Shown: positions 10,925 through 22,900 of the stretch, piece by piece
Numbering within the stretch: the first letter of the stretch is position 1
Layout: each line of letters opens with the position of its first letter
NCBI RefSeq assembly: GCF_000003815.2
Contig: NC_049988.1
Location: forward strand, 7,366,382-7,430,381
DNA from: Branchiostoma floridae
Taxonomy: Eukaryota; Chordata; Leptocardii; Amphioxiformes; Branchiostomatidae
Length of the DNA: 64,000 nucleotides
Direction of reading: 5' to 3'
Notes under the pieces: model-generated
Databases searched by the model: none
What the model was told of the DNA's origin: nothing
The model's input: the letters and a program-made list of their open reading frames with translations, nothing else
Made by a program: the position numbers and the translations under genes

Positions 10925-13900
10925 GTGTGTAGCATTGACATAATTAACATAATACAGCAAATACAGTCTCTATAACCCAATTATTCAGCTCTATTGTCAT
11001 TGGTTGCTTACTGGGAAAAGTAACAATCATTTTTACATGTCTATTTTTTACCTTGTGTTTACATTAAGAAAGGTGTATGCCATGTGATAATATAATTAAC
11101 TAATTGATTAAGTACCTATTAACCAATTATTCAGCTCTATTGTCATTGGTTGCTAAGTGGGAAAAGTAGCAATCAATTTTACATTTCAATTTCTTACTTT
11201 GTGTTTTTCAGATCCAATTGATGATCATTCAGCACCAAGGACAACCACGAATATTAACATTAGGTTAGTGTTTCTTCATTTTTTTCTTTGATTTGAAATA
11301 GCCCCATTTTAAAAAAAAAATTGACATCATTTCCCTTTGTTACCCAGTAGCTAGGAAACATTTTGAAATCACATATTTGTATTTTGCTGGAAATCAAGCC
11401 ATGGAAACCTTCTGGTAATAGAGGAAAATAACCTGTTTTTCTGTTCAGGCACTGAACTCTAACAGCAAGTCTGGAGGCTAAAACTGCACTTGTTTTATTT
11501 GATTTTTTTCTCTCTCCTTAAAAGTGAGACCAGGTTTGCTTGGGGATTAAAAAAAATACTTGTAAGGCGCACTTTACATTATGCTTTTTGCGTCAGAGGT
11601 GAAATTTCCCGCTGTCGGGACGCTGCTATCGGGACCTCTTTACACACCGGCCGGAAATCTGGAAGGACACCCGTGGTGCTTAGGGCATGCGGTAGTGACC
11701 TTACCTGACCCGCTGTGCAGGCTTTTAGCTAGGATTTTATAATAGGGAGTCCAAACTTACTGGTGAGTCGCGGTAAGTGACTATTGTAGGAGGGGTCTGG
11801 GGGCATCGACCTTCCATGGTGCAGATTTTTTGATGATTTTGAGTTTAAAAAGTGCATTCTAAGGTATCCCAAGAGGCAAAAATACACAATGTACTGTTAC
11901 AGATATCACAGTAGAAGACTGTGACCACAGATAACCTGGTTGCATCCCTGGTCAATCAGAATTTCATGCTTGTCAGAGGATTTTCTCCCCAGAATAGGGC
12001 GTCCAGGGGCATCAAATTTCTTGTTATTCTAAGAAAAGGGCGTCCGGATGACGCGTTGACGCATGCCTGGCTAAAAGCCTGCCGCTGTGACATAAGGCGC
12101 AATTCAAATATATGGCGGGAGAGCCGCCACCACATTTGCTGCTTGCCGTGTTTCAGATGTTTTTCTTTACGTGTCTCATTCGCGTTATGTCCAACATGAG
12201 GCAGGGAGCAAGGCTAGCGTGCAGGAGATGCCTGGGATACCGGGAGATGTTGTTAGGACGTCGCCCAGCTAGAATTCACCCTGCTTACCCCGCTGCCCTT
12301 GCTTTGGCACGAGGTGGCGATCCTATCAACCGGACGATTTGTAGTTACGTAAGGTTACCGGCGACCTTTTGGCAGAAGTTTGTCCAGGGCACACTGTGTG
12401 ATGCAGAATTCTACAAATTAGCTTTATGCTAAACCCTGACCTCCCGCTAACGCGAGCCCGACGAGTTCTCTTTATACACAGTTTGAAGTTGTCGGGGACT
12501 CCCGCTGAGCCTACGGGTGTACACTACAGAGTGGACGGGAGAAAATTTGAAGACAGCGGGACAACGTTAACGGGAACTCTCTTTACACAGGGTTCCCGCT
12601 CTCGCAGTCCCGCTCTCGCCAGTCCCGCTAACGCAAATGTAAAGTCGGCCTAAGACTTAGTTAATGCCTGGCAATCTATGAATTCTGTATCTATGAGACA
12701 AATCTAATTCTCTGTTTTACATGCAGTCATGGCTTCCCAGTGCAAGAACTCTCAAAGGGAAGAAAAAACAGGAATTTGAACAACCCGCCAAACCGCGAGG
12801 CCCATCGTAGGTCCGCCCCTCGGAGAACCAGGCATGCCCCGAGAAGAGACGGCCGCTCCAGTAATCGTGAACAGGGCAGCGGTCATCTAGAGCCAACTGT
12901 CACCAGTGCAGAACTGTTGTCCGCTTTGGTGGAAAATTCCCTAGGTAATGAGGATATTTGTATTTTATACCAGTAGTAACCATTGTCTAACCATTGTCGT
13001 GCTGAAAGCACCTAGTGTAGAAGACAAAATATTGGATACTTTTATGTTAGTCTTCTGTACTTTAGATATGCCAGTGTAGTGAATTTTTTCCCTTTTTTTA
13101 ATGTTCAAAAAGATTGATACAAAAGGTAAGCAGCATGCTAATTGTTTACTGTAAAATACAATATTGTGAGGATGTTTTTTTAATACTCTCAGGTAATACA
13201 TTAAACTGAGAGACAAAATGAAAGACCTGGAAATATAAGTGGTTCTCCATAGTACTTTTATTGAGGATTTTAAGGTCTGAATCAACAGAACTGCAATTGT
13301 AGCTGTTGAGAAATGTTATTTGCACCTGTGAATTGTCACAAATATGCAAAAGATGTAAAGTAGGTACTGTGATTATACATGTAGTCTTTCATTTTTTCAC
13401 TGTATCTCAGATTCATTTATTCATAGACCATATTTTGCATCAATAGTATACATGTAACTAAGCAAAAATCATGTTAACATGCCTCAAATGTAAATTTCAG
13501 GTGTATCAGGTGATGGTCATGTGACCAATGGTTGCCATGGTGATGATGATGTCACAGGAAATGCCGACCCCTCGGCAGAAGATGGCAGGCTCCTGCACGT
13601 GCTTGGGGAGGCCTCGCTTGGACTGTTTGAGCAAAGTGGAGCAAAAGACATTCAGGAATCTACAACAGTTCTTAATTCTGGAGGTCAGAAATAAATATCA
13701 AAACATTTTTGTTTTCTAGTGGATTCGAAATTTGACTGTAAGCGTAGATCACTAATAATATGATTTTGGGGTAAAAAATTATTTTTTGCCTGCATACTGT
13801 TTGTGATAAATTCTTATTTCAGCTCTGTCTTCCATTTTATTTTACATTTCTTGTGATAATATTCAGAGCTTCCTTAGAAGTCTCCTGTCAAAATTAAAAG

Positions 13901-16900
13901 TTATATCCTGATGTATTTGATATAAAGAAAACTAGGAGTAAGACACCATCCCTTCTGTGGTCAGCTCAAGAAAAATTGGAACAACTCAGCCTTCCGGTTT
14001 CATCATCATTATCTCTGTTTTACTTTAAGATGATTCTAATGTGACTAAAATTCTCTTCCACCTTTCTTATTGTTCTTGCTCAAAAAGGTTATTCTCTGTT
14101 TGTGCCACTAGAAATTGAACTGCCTATGGAGTTTGCACATTATTAGTATTTCTAAAACTTAAAAGTTGTGTAAGATACTGAAAATGCATCCTGAATCAAG
14201 GCTGTCTCCAGCTTTAATTTTTTTCCCGTCCCTCTCATTGTTTTTGAGCCAAGGTTGTAAATTTTCCTTGTAAAATCTGTCATTTTATATGTATGAAAAC
14301 ACCTTTTCATTAATTTTATGTACTGGAGTTCAGATTTTGGGGACGAATGGGGTAGAAATTTTGTCCAAATTTCCGTCCCAGGGTGGAGGAACGGGTCCTG
14401 GAGACAGCCCTCATAAGTGAACTAAATTGTCTTCTTTTCTCTCAGGAAAAGTTCCAACAATAGAAGAACATAAAGAAGACCAGGTTGGTGAGAAGCCTCT
14501 ACTGACAAGCCATGATCACAATGATGGGAGTCATGCTGACCAGGAACCCCATGGAGATGACCAGAAGTCGGACACACTCGGCCCCACCATCAGCGAGGCA
14601 GAACCATTGGACATTAGCAAGGACCAGGAACAGATGGCCGTCGACCTTCTGACAACAGGTCAGGACTGGTTCTTTTCTTAAGGTCAACAGTGAAGACATG
14701 TTGTTTCTTAGAATTGCCTATCATAGTATAACGCAAGTTCACCTTTATCTGTGGGGCGAGCTATATCCGTTGTTTTCAAAAACAATGTATTCAAGGAAGT
14801 CAACTAATCAAGTATACAGACAGTGTTTTTAAACTGCAATATTTTGAAAATATTGCAATTTTAAACCACCATCCAATGTTCCCTAAATATCATGTTTTTA
14901 AAACATAATGAAAAGGTTCCCCTGTGGATAAAGGTGAAGTAGTGGCATAGAACTTATTAGAAATTTTTATTTTATCCTTCACAGAAAGGAAACATAATAT
15001 CATTTTTGCTCCAATTCTTCCCCTTCCTTTTCTTCTCTTCCAAAGAAATAAGGTCAATGACCTGGTTCAGATGGCTGTCACAAAGGTTACTAGAGAACAT
15101 GTGGCTTTTGATATGTAGATGTAATTTAGTACATTGTATATCTACAAACTAAGTGGTGAATTGTGTCTTGCATTAGAGGTATGAATATACCGGATATATA
15201 CACAATAAATACACAATAGATATAAACACTGTATGCCTTACTTGATAGCTCTGTTGGAAGGACCTTGCATGAAAACACCTAAAATTTTGGTCTGGATTCA
15301 TAACCAAGACTTTCTGATAATAAGTTCCCCAGAGATGTACTCACCTCTGTCAGTACTTTACTTTCAAATTGTAAAATTACAAAGTTGAAAGGAAACTGCC
15401 AAATTTCTGCTATATATAGGTTTGCTGTTCTCCAAGTGCTGTCTACGTGTTGTGCTTATATTCCTCTGCATATTCCAACTGAACTCAATACCTTCCAGAG
15501 AAAACATGCTCAAAAGTCAGCCTACAGTTTAATTCAAACTAGGTGTGAGACCGGTCCAGAAAAACTGGACCTGAAAAAAAATCAGTGGACAGAAGAGTTG
15601 ATAGCCATTTTTACCAAGTTTCTATTGTCAAACTTGGTCTAAAAGAAGACAGTTACTAAGTTATTGTTGTCTACATGAAAATGGGATTTCAAAATGCCAG
15701 TGAACGTCAGATACTCCAGCAGAATGGCAAAATGGACCGTTGTTTTGAGTATTGCCCATTCAGGAGTTTTCACTGACAATAGGGTCCAGGTTTTGGTCCT
15801 GACCTGGACCTGAATTTTTTGTACCGGTACCGGCCCCTGATTCAAACTCCTGTAATTTTTTACAGAAGTTGAAGATGAAGTTCCCGCAGACATAGGGAAG
15901 GAGGTAAAGGCACAGGAGAAGGTAGAGTTCTGGCTGAAACACCACAACACAACTGCCACAGAACCAGGGGGCACAGAGGACCTGGATCCATATGAGTTCA
16001 TAGGTAACGTACAGAGTCTTTGTTTGCTTCAGAAAGATAGTGTGTTACACAATCTCTTGCAGACAGGTCATATACCTCTAATTCAGGGGACAATTCCCTT
16101 TCCTAGGGTCACCAATAGGATCTCAGTATTCTCTGTAACCATGGAAACCAGTCATCACAACTCCAACACAAAGGTAAAAGACAGTGATTGGTCCATGTTA
16201 GTACATTATGCATAAGTCAATAGGATAAAGGTGTTCAAAAATCTCCTGACTTAGAGGTGTTGGCTATCATGTTTTTAGGGGCCTGACCAGGGCTGCTAGA
16301 AGCATGATTTAGTCAGGCTATTTTAAGCACTGGTCGCTCAATTTGAAAATGCACATTTTCCAAAATTCAAGTTCACCATGGAATTAGAAACCCTGAAATG
16401 TTGATCTGAATTTTATCTTGTAAGGATTACACAGATATTTTCTAAACCTTGTTGATGTTTTGGAATACTTACATGTAGGCAGCCAGCAGGATCATGCAAA
16501 AGGGAAGAAGAAGTCTAGGAAAAGGGGGAAGAAAGGAAGAAAGCCTCCTGCAGCTGACAACAGGAACAAGAAGTCTCCTAAGTCTTCTTCTGGTCCTTCT
16601 AAAGGCAAACCTACGAAGACATCAGCTAAGAAGGTTGAAGAAGTGGAAGATGTAGAGGTAGACTGTGAAGACTTGGATCAGGAAGAAGGGGAGGCCTCAG
16701 GTACTTGTAGTGTCCATTATCTTCCACTTAGTACTAAACTTATTACCTTTGATAGTAAGTTATGTTTTTGGTAGTGTTTGTGTATGTGTTTGTGTGTGGA
16801 TGGACAGCATAACACTTGAAGGCCTGGATGGATTGTCTTAATGTTCAGTATTTGGGTATGGTGGCCTTGAAAAGGTGTCTTCTAACACATGCAAGACATA

Positions 16901-19900
16901 AGCATTTTCTTTTACACAACCAGTTTTTCTAACCTGCTGGTTGTGTAAAAGAAAAGTCTTATGTCCTATGATCTACCAACCTGATTAAATTATTTTCGGA
17001 AGAAACACCTGTTCCGCCATACCTTCCACTGTATTGGAGAACCTTGATATATAAATAAATGAATATCTGAAATGTTGAGTCATGCAAACCCAAAATTGTA
17101 CAAATGTATTTTTTCTGGGGAGGGGGGTTTGCTGGGGAAAAACCTCCACCAGCACAATCTGACACTTGACTAAATGTTTTTCTCCATTTTGTTTGTTCAC
17201 TTGTTTAGCTGCTAGCATGACTGACTGTTCGGAGGCATCATGGAAGCCTGGCCAGTCTGACCCGGATTGGGGGAAGGGAAGAAGCTCGCGACGGAAGTCT
17301 GCAGAGACAAACGCTGACAAAGAATCTGTATCCAGCAAAGGTTAGTGTGATGTTCTTGATGTATCATCAATGTAGATTGGTTAGTGAAAAGTTTTATCTC
17401 TTTCACCAGATGTATTCTTGTTATTGATTGGTTAGTGAAAGATTTGGCTATCATTGTAACATACTTTTTAGATTGCCTGCAACATCTACAGATATGACAG
17501 GTTGTTGTATTGACTTTTGAGTTTTTAAAACAAGCTTCCCTCACATATTCTGTGTTTAACGCAGGCTTTTAGCCAGGCATGCGTCAATGAGTCATCTGGA
17601 CGCACTTTTCTTAGAATAACAAGAAATTTGATGCCCCTGGACGCCCTTACACTGAGGAGTAAATCCTCTGACAAGCATGAAATTCTGATTGACCAGGGAT
17701 GCTACCAGGTCATCTGTGGTCACAGTCTTCTACTGTGACCTCTGGAACAGTATTTTTCCTCTTGGGATTACCTAAGAATGCACTTTTTTAACTTAAAATC
17801 ATCAAAAACTCTGCACCCTGGAAGGTGATGCCCCCAGACCCCCCTACAATAGTCACTTACCGCGACTCTCTAATGAGTTTGGACTCCCTATTATAAAATC
17901 CTAGCTAAAAGCCTGGTTTAACGGATATAGATACTACTCAGCGTAACACACCAGATTAGCAAGCATACGTAACGGCAAGCAATGTTTTCATTGAATGACG
18001 TATCATACTACATTTTATATACCGTACTGTAGATGTGATAATAGTTTGCAAGACCAACAAAATGCCTGCTATACTGTGTATGTATTTATTTTCTTTTGGA
18101 AATAGGCTTTCTGCACTGTTTTAGATTGGCTATGAGAAAATACTGTACTACAAAAGTGATGAAAGCATATTTGCGAGGAAAAAATATTGTGTTGAAGGCA
18201 CTACGAAAAATGCAAAAAAAGGACCACTGATTATGTTACAATTTTAAACTCTATATCCGTACCCAAAATAAAGCGCTTACCAACAAGCTTTCAATCAGTC
18301 CTCTAATCCTTATCAAGTTCAAATGACCCAAAATTGAACTTACATTCAAGTAAAGAACCACTGCGTTGATTTATTTAAAGAAAAAGAAAAAAGATCATCA
18401 TTGATTTGTCACTAGTCTAAAAGGCAAGATTACAAGTCTAATATGATATACGTTTCACATCTAACAAGGTCGTAAGAGGAAGCAAAGAAATCCTGCCGAC
18501 AGGGAGGACCAGATGACAGTGTCTTCAGGAAGCAGCAGTCAGCTGCGCATCGACCGATGGGTGCAGAGAAAAGAGAAACTGTTTGTCAAGAGCTACAGCA
18601 AACCTGGTATGTCTGTGATTTGTTATTAATGTGTTGTTACACATGTAGTTGTAGGCTATTCCATTAAAAAGGTACAGGGGATCAGTAAGAGGATTGTGTT
18701 TAGGCAGAAATGGTTTTAAAGGCAACTTTTAAAGCCTTTTGGTGGGAAAATCAAACCTCATCTTTGTAGAAAAATCCCATAGTTTGTCAGACTTTGGTGA
18801 TAACTTGCATGCTTCTGAAAGTTGCATGCTGTAGATGATGACATAGAAATTTATTACGATATTCCATACAATGTGGAAGAGGATGATGTACAAAAATGAA
18901 ATAAAACAGATTGGAATAGATCAAGAAGAGTTTTTTGTGATCACCTACATTGTTGTGAACATGCCCATTTTGCAAAGAAACGTAGTTGCATGAGTTGTTA
19001 CATTTTTAGGCAGAAGTTACTCAGTGCTGATGCAAGCCCAATCTCATTCACAGCTTCGTCCCGGCGCGAGAAAACTTTACTCCATAAGAAGAAGGCTGCA
19101 GGTCTTGAGGAACAGTGGCGGAGAGCCAAGGACATGGCCGGAGACTTCTCCGCCAAAGTCTTGCACCCTATCGCCGAAGAACTCCCCAGCAAGACTAAGA
19201 AGAAATCTAAAGACAACCACACAACATCAAAAGCTTCTACAAAGGAAACCTGTAGTGCAACAGGTCTACATCCTTTGCAGGATTTGCCAAGTCTAGGAGA
19301 GAGAGAAGAAGTACTCAATAGTGAAGATGACATGTGTGTTTACCTCACAAGCAATGGAGAACTCCTCAACAGCCCTGAAAAGAGCGACAACCCAAGTGAT
19401 GATGATCAAGATCAGGAAAAACAGCCAACCAAGGAGAAGTCTGTAGCATTGACGGAACAAGAACAGAAGATCGCAGCAGATCTCAATGAGCTCGATGAAC
19501 AGACACTCAGTCAGCTAGGCATGTTCTCACAGCAGTACCTTCAGAAGAGGAAGAGAAGGAAGGATAGGAAGAAGAGACTTGAAGAGGTGCAAAATGAGGA
19601 TGAGGACAACATCTTCGCAGCAATCCGGGCTTTAGAAAGTGAGAGCAATCTTTGCAACAAGGAACATCAAACCCAAGATGAAACATCAAGAAAAGAAGAT
19701 AACTGCACAGAAGTAGTGGATGCAGGAGATGTAATTTCAGCACCAGTGGATGAAGAAGTGAAGAAGGATAACAATTCCAGAAAGTCCCGACAGGCAAGGT
19801 CTTTGTCCCGAGATCGCAGAGGTCAAGGTGATGTCACAGAGGAAAAAGAAGCAAGGCCAAGGCGGACAAGATCTTCTTCAAGGAAGAGTGCAGAAGATGT

Positions 19901-22900
19901 CCTTGTAGATGTTGGGAATGCTGTGTCCGACAGAAGCAGTAGACAAGCAGGATCTTCATCTAAGACTAAGACTAATGTAAGGAAGAATCAGAATGACAAG
20001 GAAGATGGTGAAACAAATGGTGAAGAACAGTCAAGACCAGATTGCATGAAGGATGAGTGTGAACATATCCCCCAAGATGCAGGAACATCTGACAAAGATA
20101 AGCTTGCTAAGAAGCAGAAGGAAGAAACAGAAAGACAGCAAACTGCAAAAGAAGAAAAGACATCTGAAAAGGAATTGGAAACAAGGCAAGAAGGTTCTGT
20201 CAACATTGAAGAAACTGCCATGAAGGAAAATGCAACGTCACCAAAGGCTTTGCAGATGAGAAAACGTCACGCTGCAGAAAAACAAACTAACAAGAAAGCT
20301 CTTGGCAACATGGGAGAATCGCTTGGCGTACGACAGACAAGACGCAACAAGAAGATGCCTGAGACCGTGAAGGAAGCTGAACCTCCGAAGCATCTCCCTC
20401 TTGTGACAACAAAAGACACAGTTCCTCAGGATCCTTACCAGTTTCAGTACAGCCAGGAAAGCAACAGAAAGAAAGCAGGAAAGAAGAAGGGAAGGAGACA
20501 ACGGGGTAAAGTGAAGAAGCTGAAAAGGACAAAAGCAAGGAAAAGGGAGTTGCTGTTGATCCAAACAGGATGGATAGAAAGAGAAGAGGCTGGAGAAGAT
20601 GAAGATAGTGAAGAGGAAAATGGTCAGGAGAATGTGGAAGACCAAACGGTTGACGAGTTAAATGTGGATGAATCTAGGGATGCCCAAGCACACTTAGACA
20701 AGCAAGAAGAAAGGGACCAGGATACAAAGGTCCTTGGTGAAGAGAAGGATAATACAGAAGTATCAGTTATTCCAGAGTCAAACCCCAACACAGAGCCCAT
20801 CTCAAGCAGTGTGAAGAACAAAAAGCATGATGTTGACCTTACTGCCTGTCAACCAAGTTGTTCATTGGAGGAAACTCCAGGCATCTACTCCACTGACATT
20901 ATCCCTCCATCTGTAGAGGGCACTCAGATAATGTCTCCTCAAGCTGGCAAAAAGAAGAGGAAGACCTCCTTGAATAAGAAGAAGACAGAGGAAGACACAA
21001 GTCAGAGGGAGACAGGGGAAGACACAAAACTGTCCAAGTCTGGAAAAGTTTCATCGCCAGAGACGGAAAACTCTGAGGACATCATTCAACCATCCTGGCA
21101 AGATTTACTGAAGCAGACTAAAGACAAAATCTCCAACAAACCAGAAAATATGAAGGAGTCTGAAAGAGCACAAGATGAAAACATAAGGCGGAGTCCAAGA
21201 CGCTGTTCCAAGAATGCCTCAGCTAACAGAAAGGGCAAAGATCAAGACATAAAACAGCCCAGAATGAACAGCCCAGAGAAAGATAAGGATGGACCACAAG
21301 ATGTATTAAGTAGCCCAAGACGTAGACCAAAGAAACCTTTGGAAGAACAAGACATAAGGAGGAGTCCACGACACAGCACACATAAACCCCTAGCTGGAGC
21401 TGTAAATGCAGAACAAGATGCAATAGTGAATTCAAGGCATCACCCAGAGCAAGATGAAAAACAAAATACAAGCAGAACTACAGAGCACAGCCCAGAGAAA
21501 GCTTTGGATAAAGAAGACAAAGAGATGATAAGAAGTCCAAGGCGCAGGACTGAGAAAGTTATGAATGAAGACAAGAACAAAACAGGAAAGGGAAATCTTC
21601 ATCCTGGCAACAAAGAAAAGAGAAACATACTACAAGACTTTGGCAATGTGGTCAGGAATATCCCTGATACAATAACATTGGCTAGCCCCTCTCCTCCAAG
21701 GAGAAACTTCGCAGGTGTGGCGAGCAACACAAGATCACACAAGAGGGGAGAAGGGTGCATCCTTGACTCAAGAAACGATGAGGAAATCTTATCTTTGCCC
21801 GCAAGCCAAGACAGAAGTTTGGAGAACAGTATGGAAGACTGTGGTGTGATACTAGAGTCAGAGACTACTACAGAGTTTGACGGGAAGTTAGTGGAAGTGG
21901 TAGCTGATGTTCACAGGCTGGCAGAGTTCTCAGAGGGGAGCCAACAGTCTCAGAGACAGAACAAGTTAAGAAAAGGTAGACTTCTCTTTAACCATTAGCT
22001 TACAAAGGTAGATGTTTAACACCAAATCTGTATTGGTTATGGCAATAGGCAGCAGAGAGATGGTTAATGCAAGGAGGTTCCTTTTTCAACCTCCTTGGTT
22101 AATGTTGTCTTCCTTCGCAACAGACTTACATTTTGTAGAACCGACAATTGCTTGGTCCTTATAAAGCAGGGCTCGAAATACACTTTTCAGTCAACTTGCA
22201 CCTGTGCAAGTTAAGCCAAAGGTAACTTGCACCAAAAGAAACTTACTTGCACAACCCAAAATAGTGAACTGTTAACCCCTTATCTCCTCTTCTGAAAATT
22301 TGCAAATGTACATGAGTAAATGGGGATACATACCGGTAAAGACCAGCACATGTTTGGATATTTGTTTTTCCGTAGCGTATTTTATTTTTGGTTTGAAATT
22401 GTACAAACTGTTTCATAAAAACTGTGAATTTAGCCTCAATTAAAGACAATTCAATGTCTACAACTCGATAAGATCCATAGATTTCTTCTGGACTCATCGA
22501 GTGACATCCATCACAGTAACTATTCTTAAGCATCTCCAGAATGAAGTGGTAGAACAACTCAATACAATACATATAACTGGAAAAACCAGTTGAACATATT
22601 AAAGTCACTAATTAGTATGCAAATGTAACTCATATGCAAATCAAGGTAAGACAGCACCATAGGAACATTAGCATTGTAGAGATGGATTTGTTTACCTGGA
22701 TGTCTAACCAAATTTAGAAATAACAAATTTAGGCTTTTTTTTTATTCAGTGTTATTTTCTTTTACCTTTCAATGACAGACAATATCCTCGGTGTGTGTAA
22801 GCTTTTTCTAATGTCAGGTATTAGAGGACAAAAGTAACTTGCACTGGTGCAAGTTTGGTCTTAACTTACTTGCACCACACCAATTTTACTTGCACAAACT

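Noticed and set aside
12112-12432. Independent protein gene of 106 codons
   Set aside because: It lies wholly inside the Harbinger-like element; treated as a possible transposon relic.
19010-19053. Frameshift or assembly error at the start of the giant BRCA1 exon
   Set aside because: The acceptor at 19053 restores the frame fully, so no error is needed.
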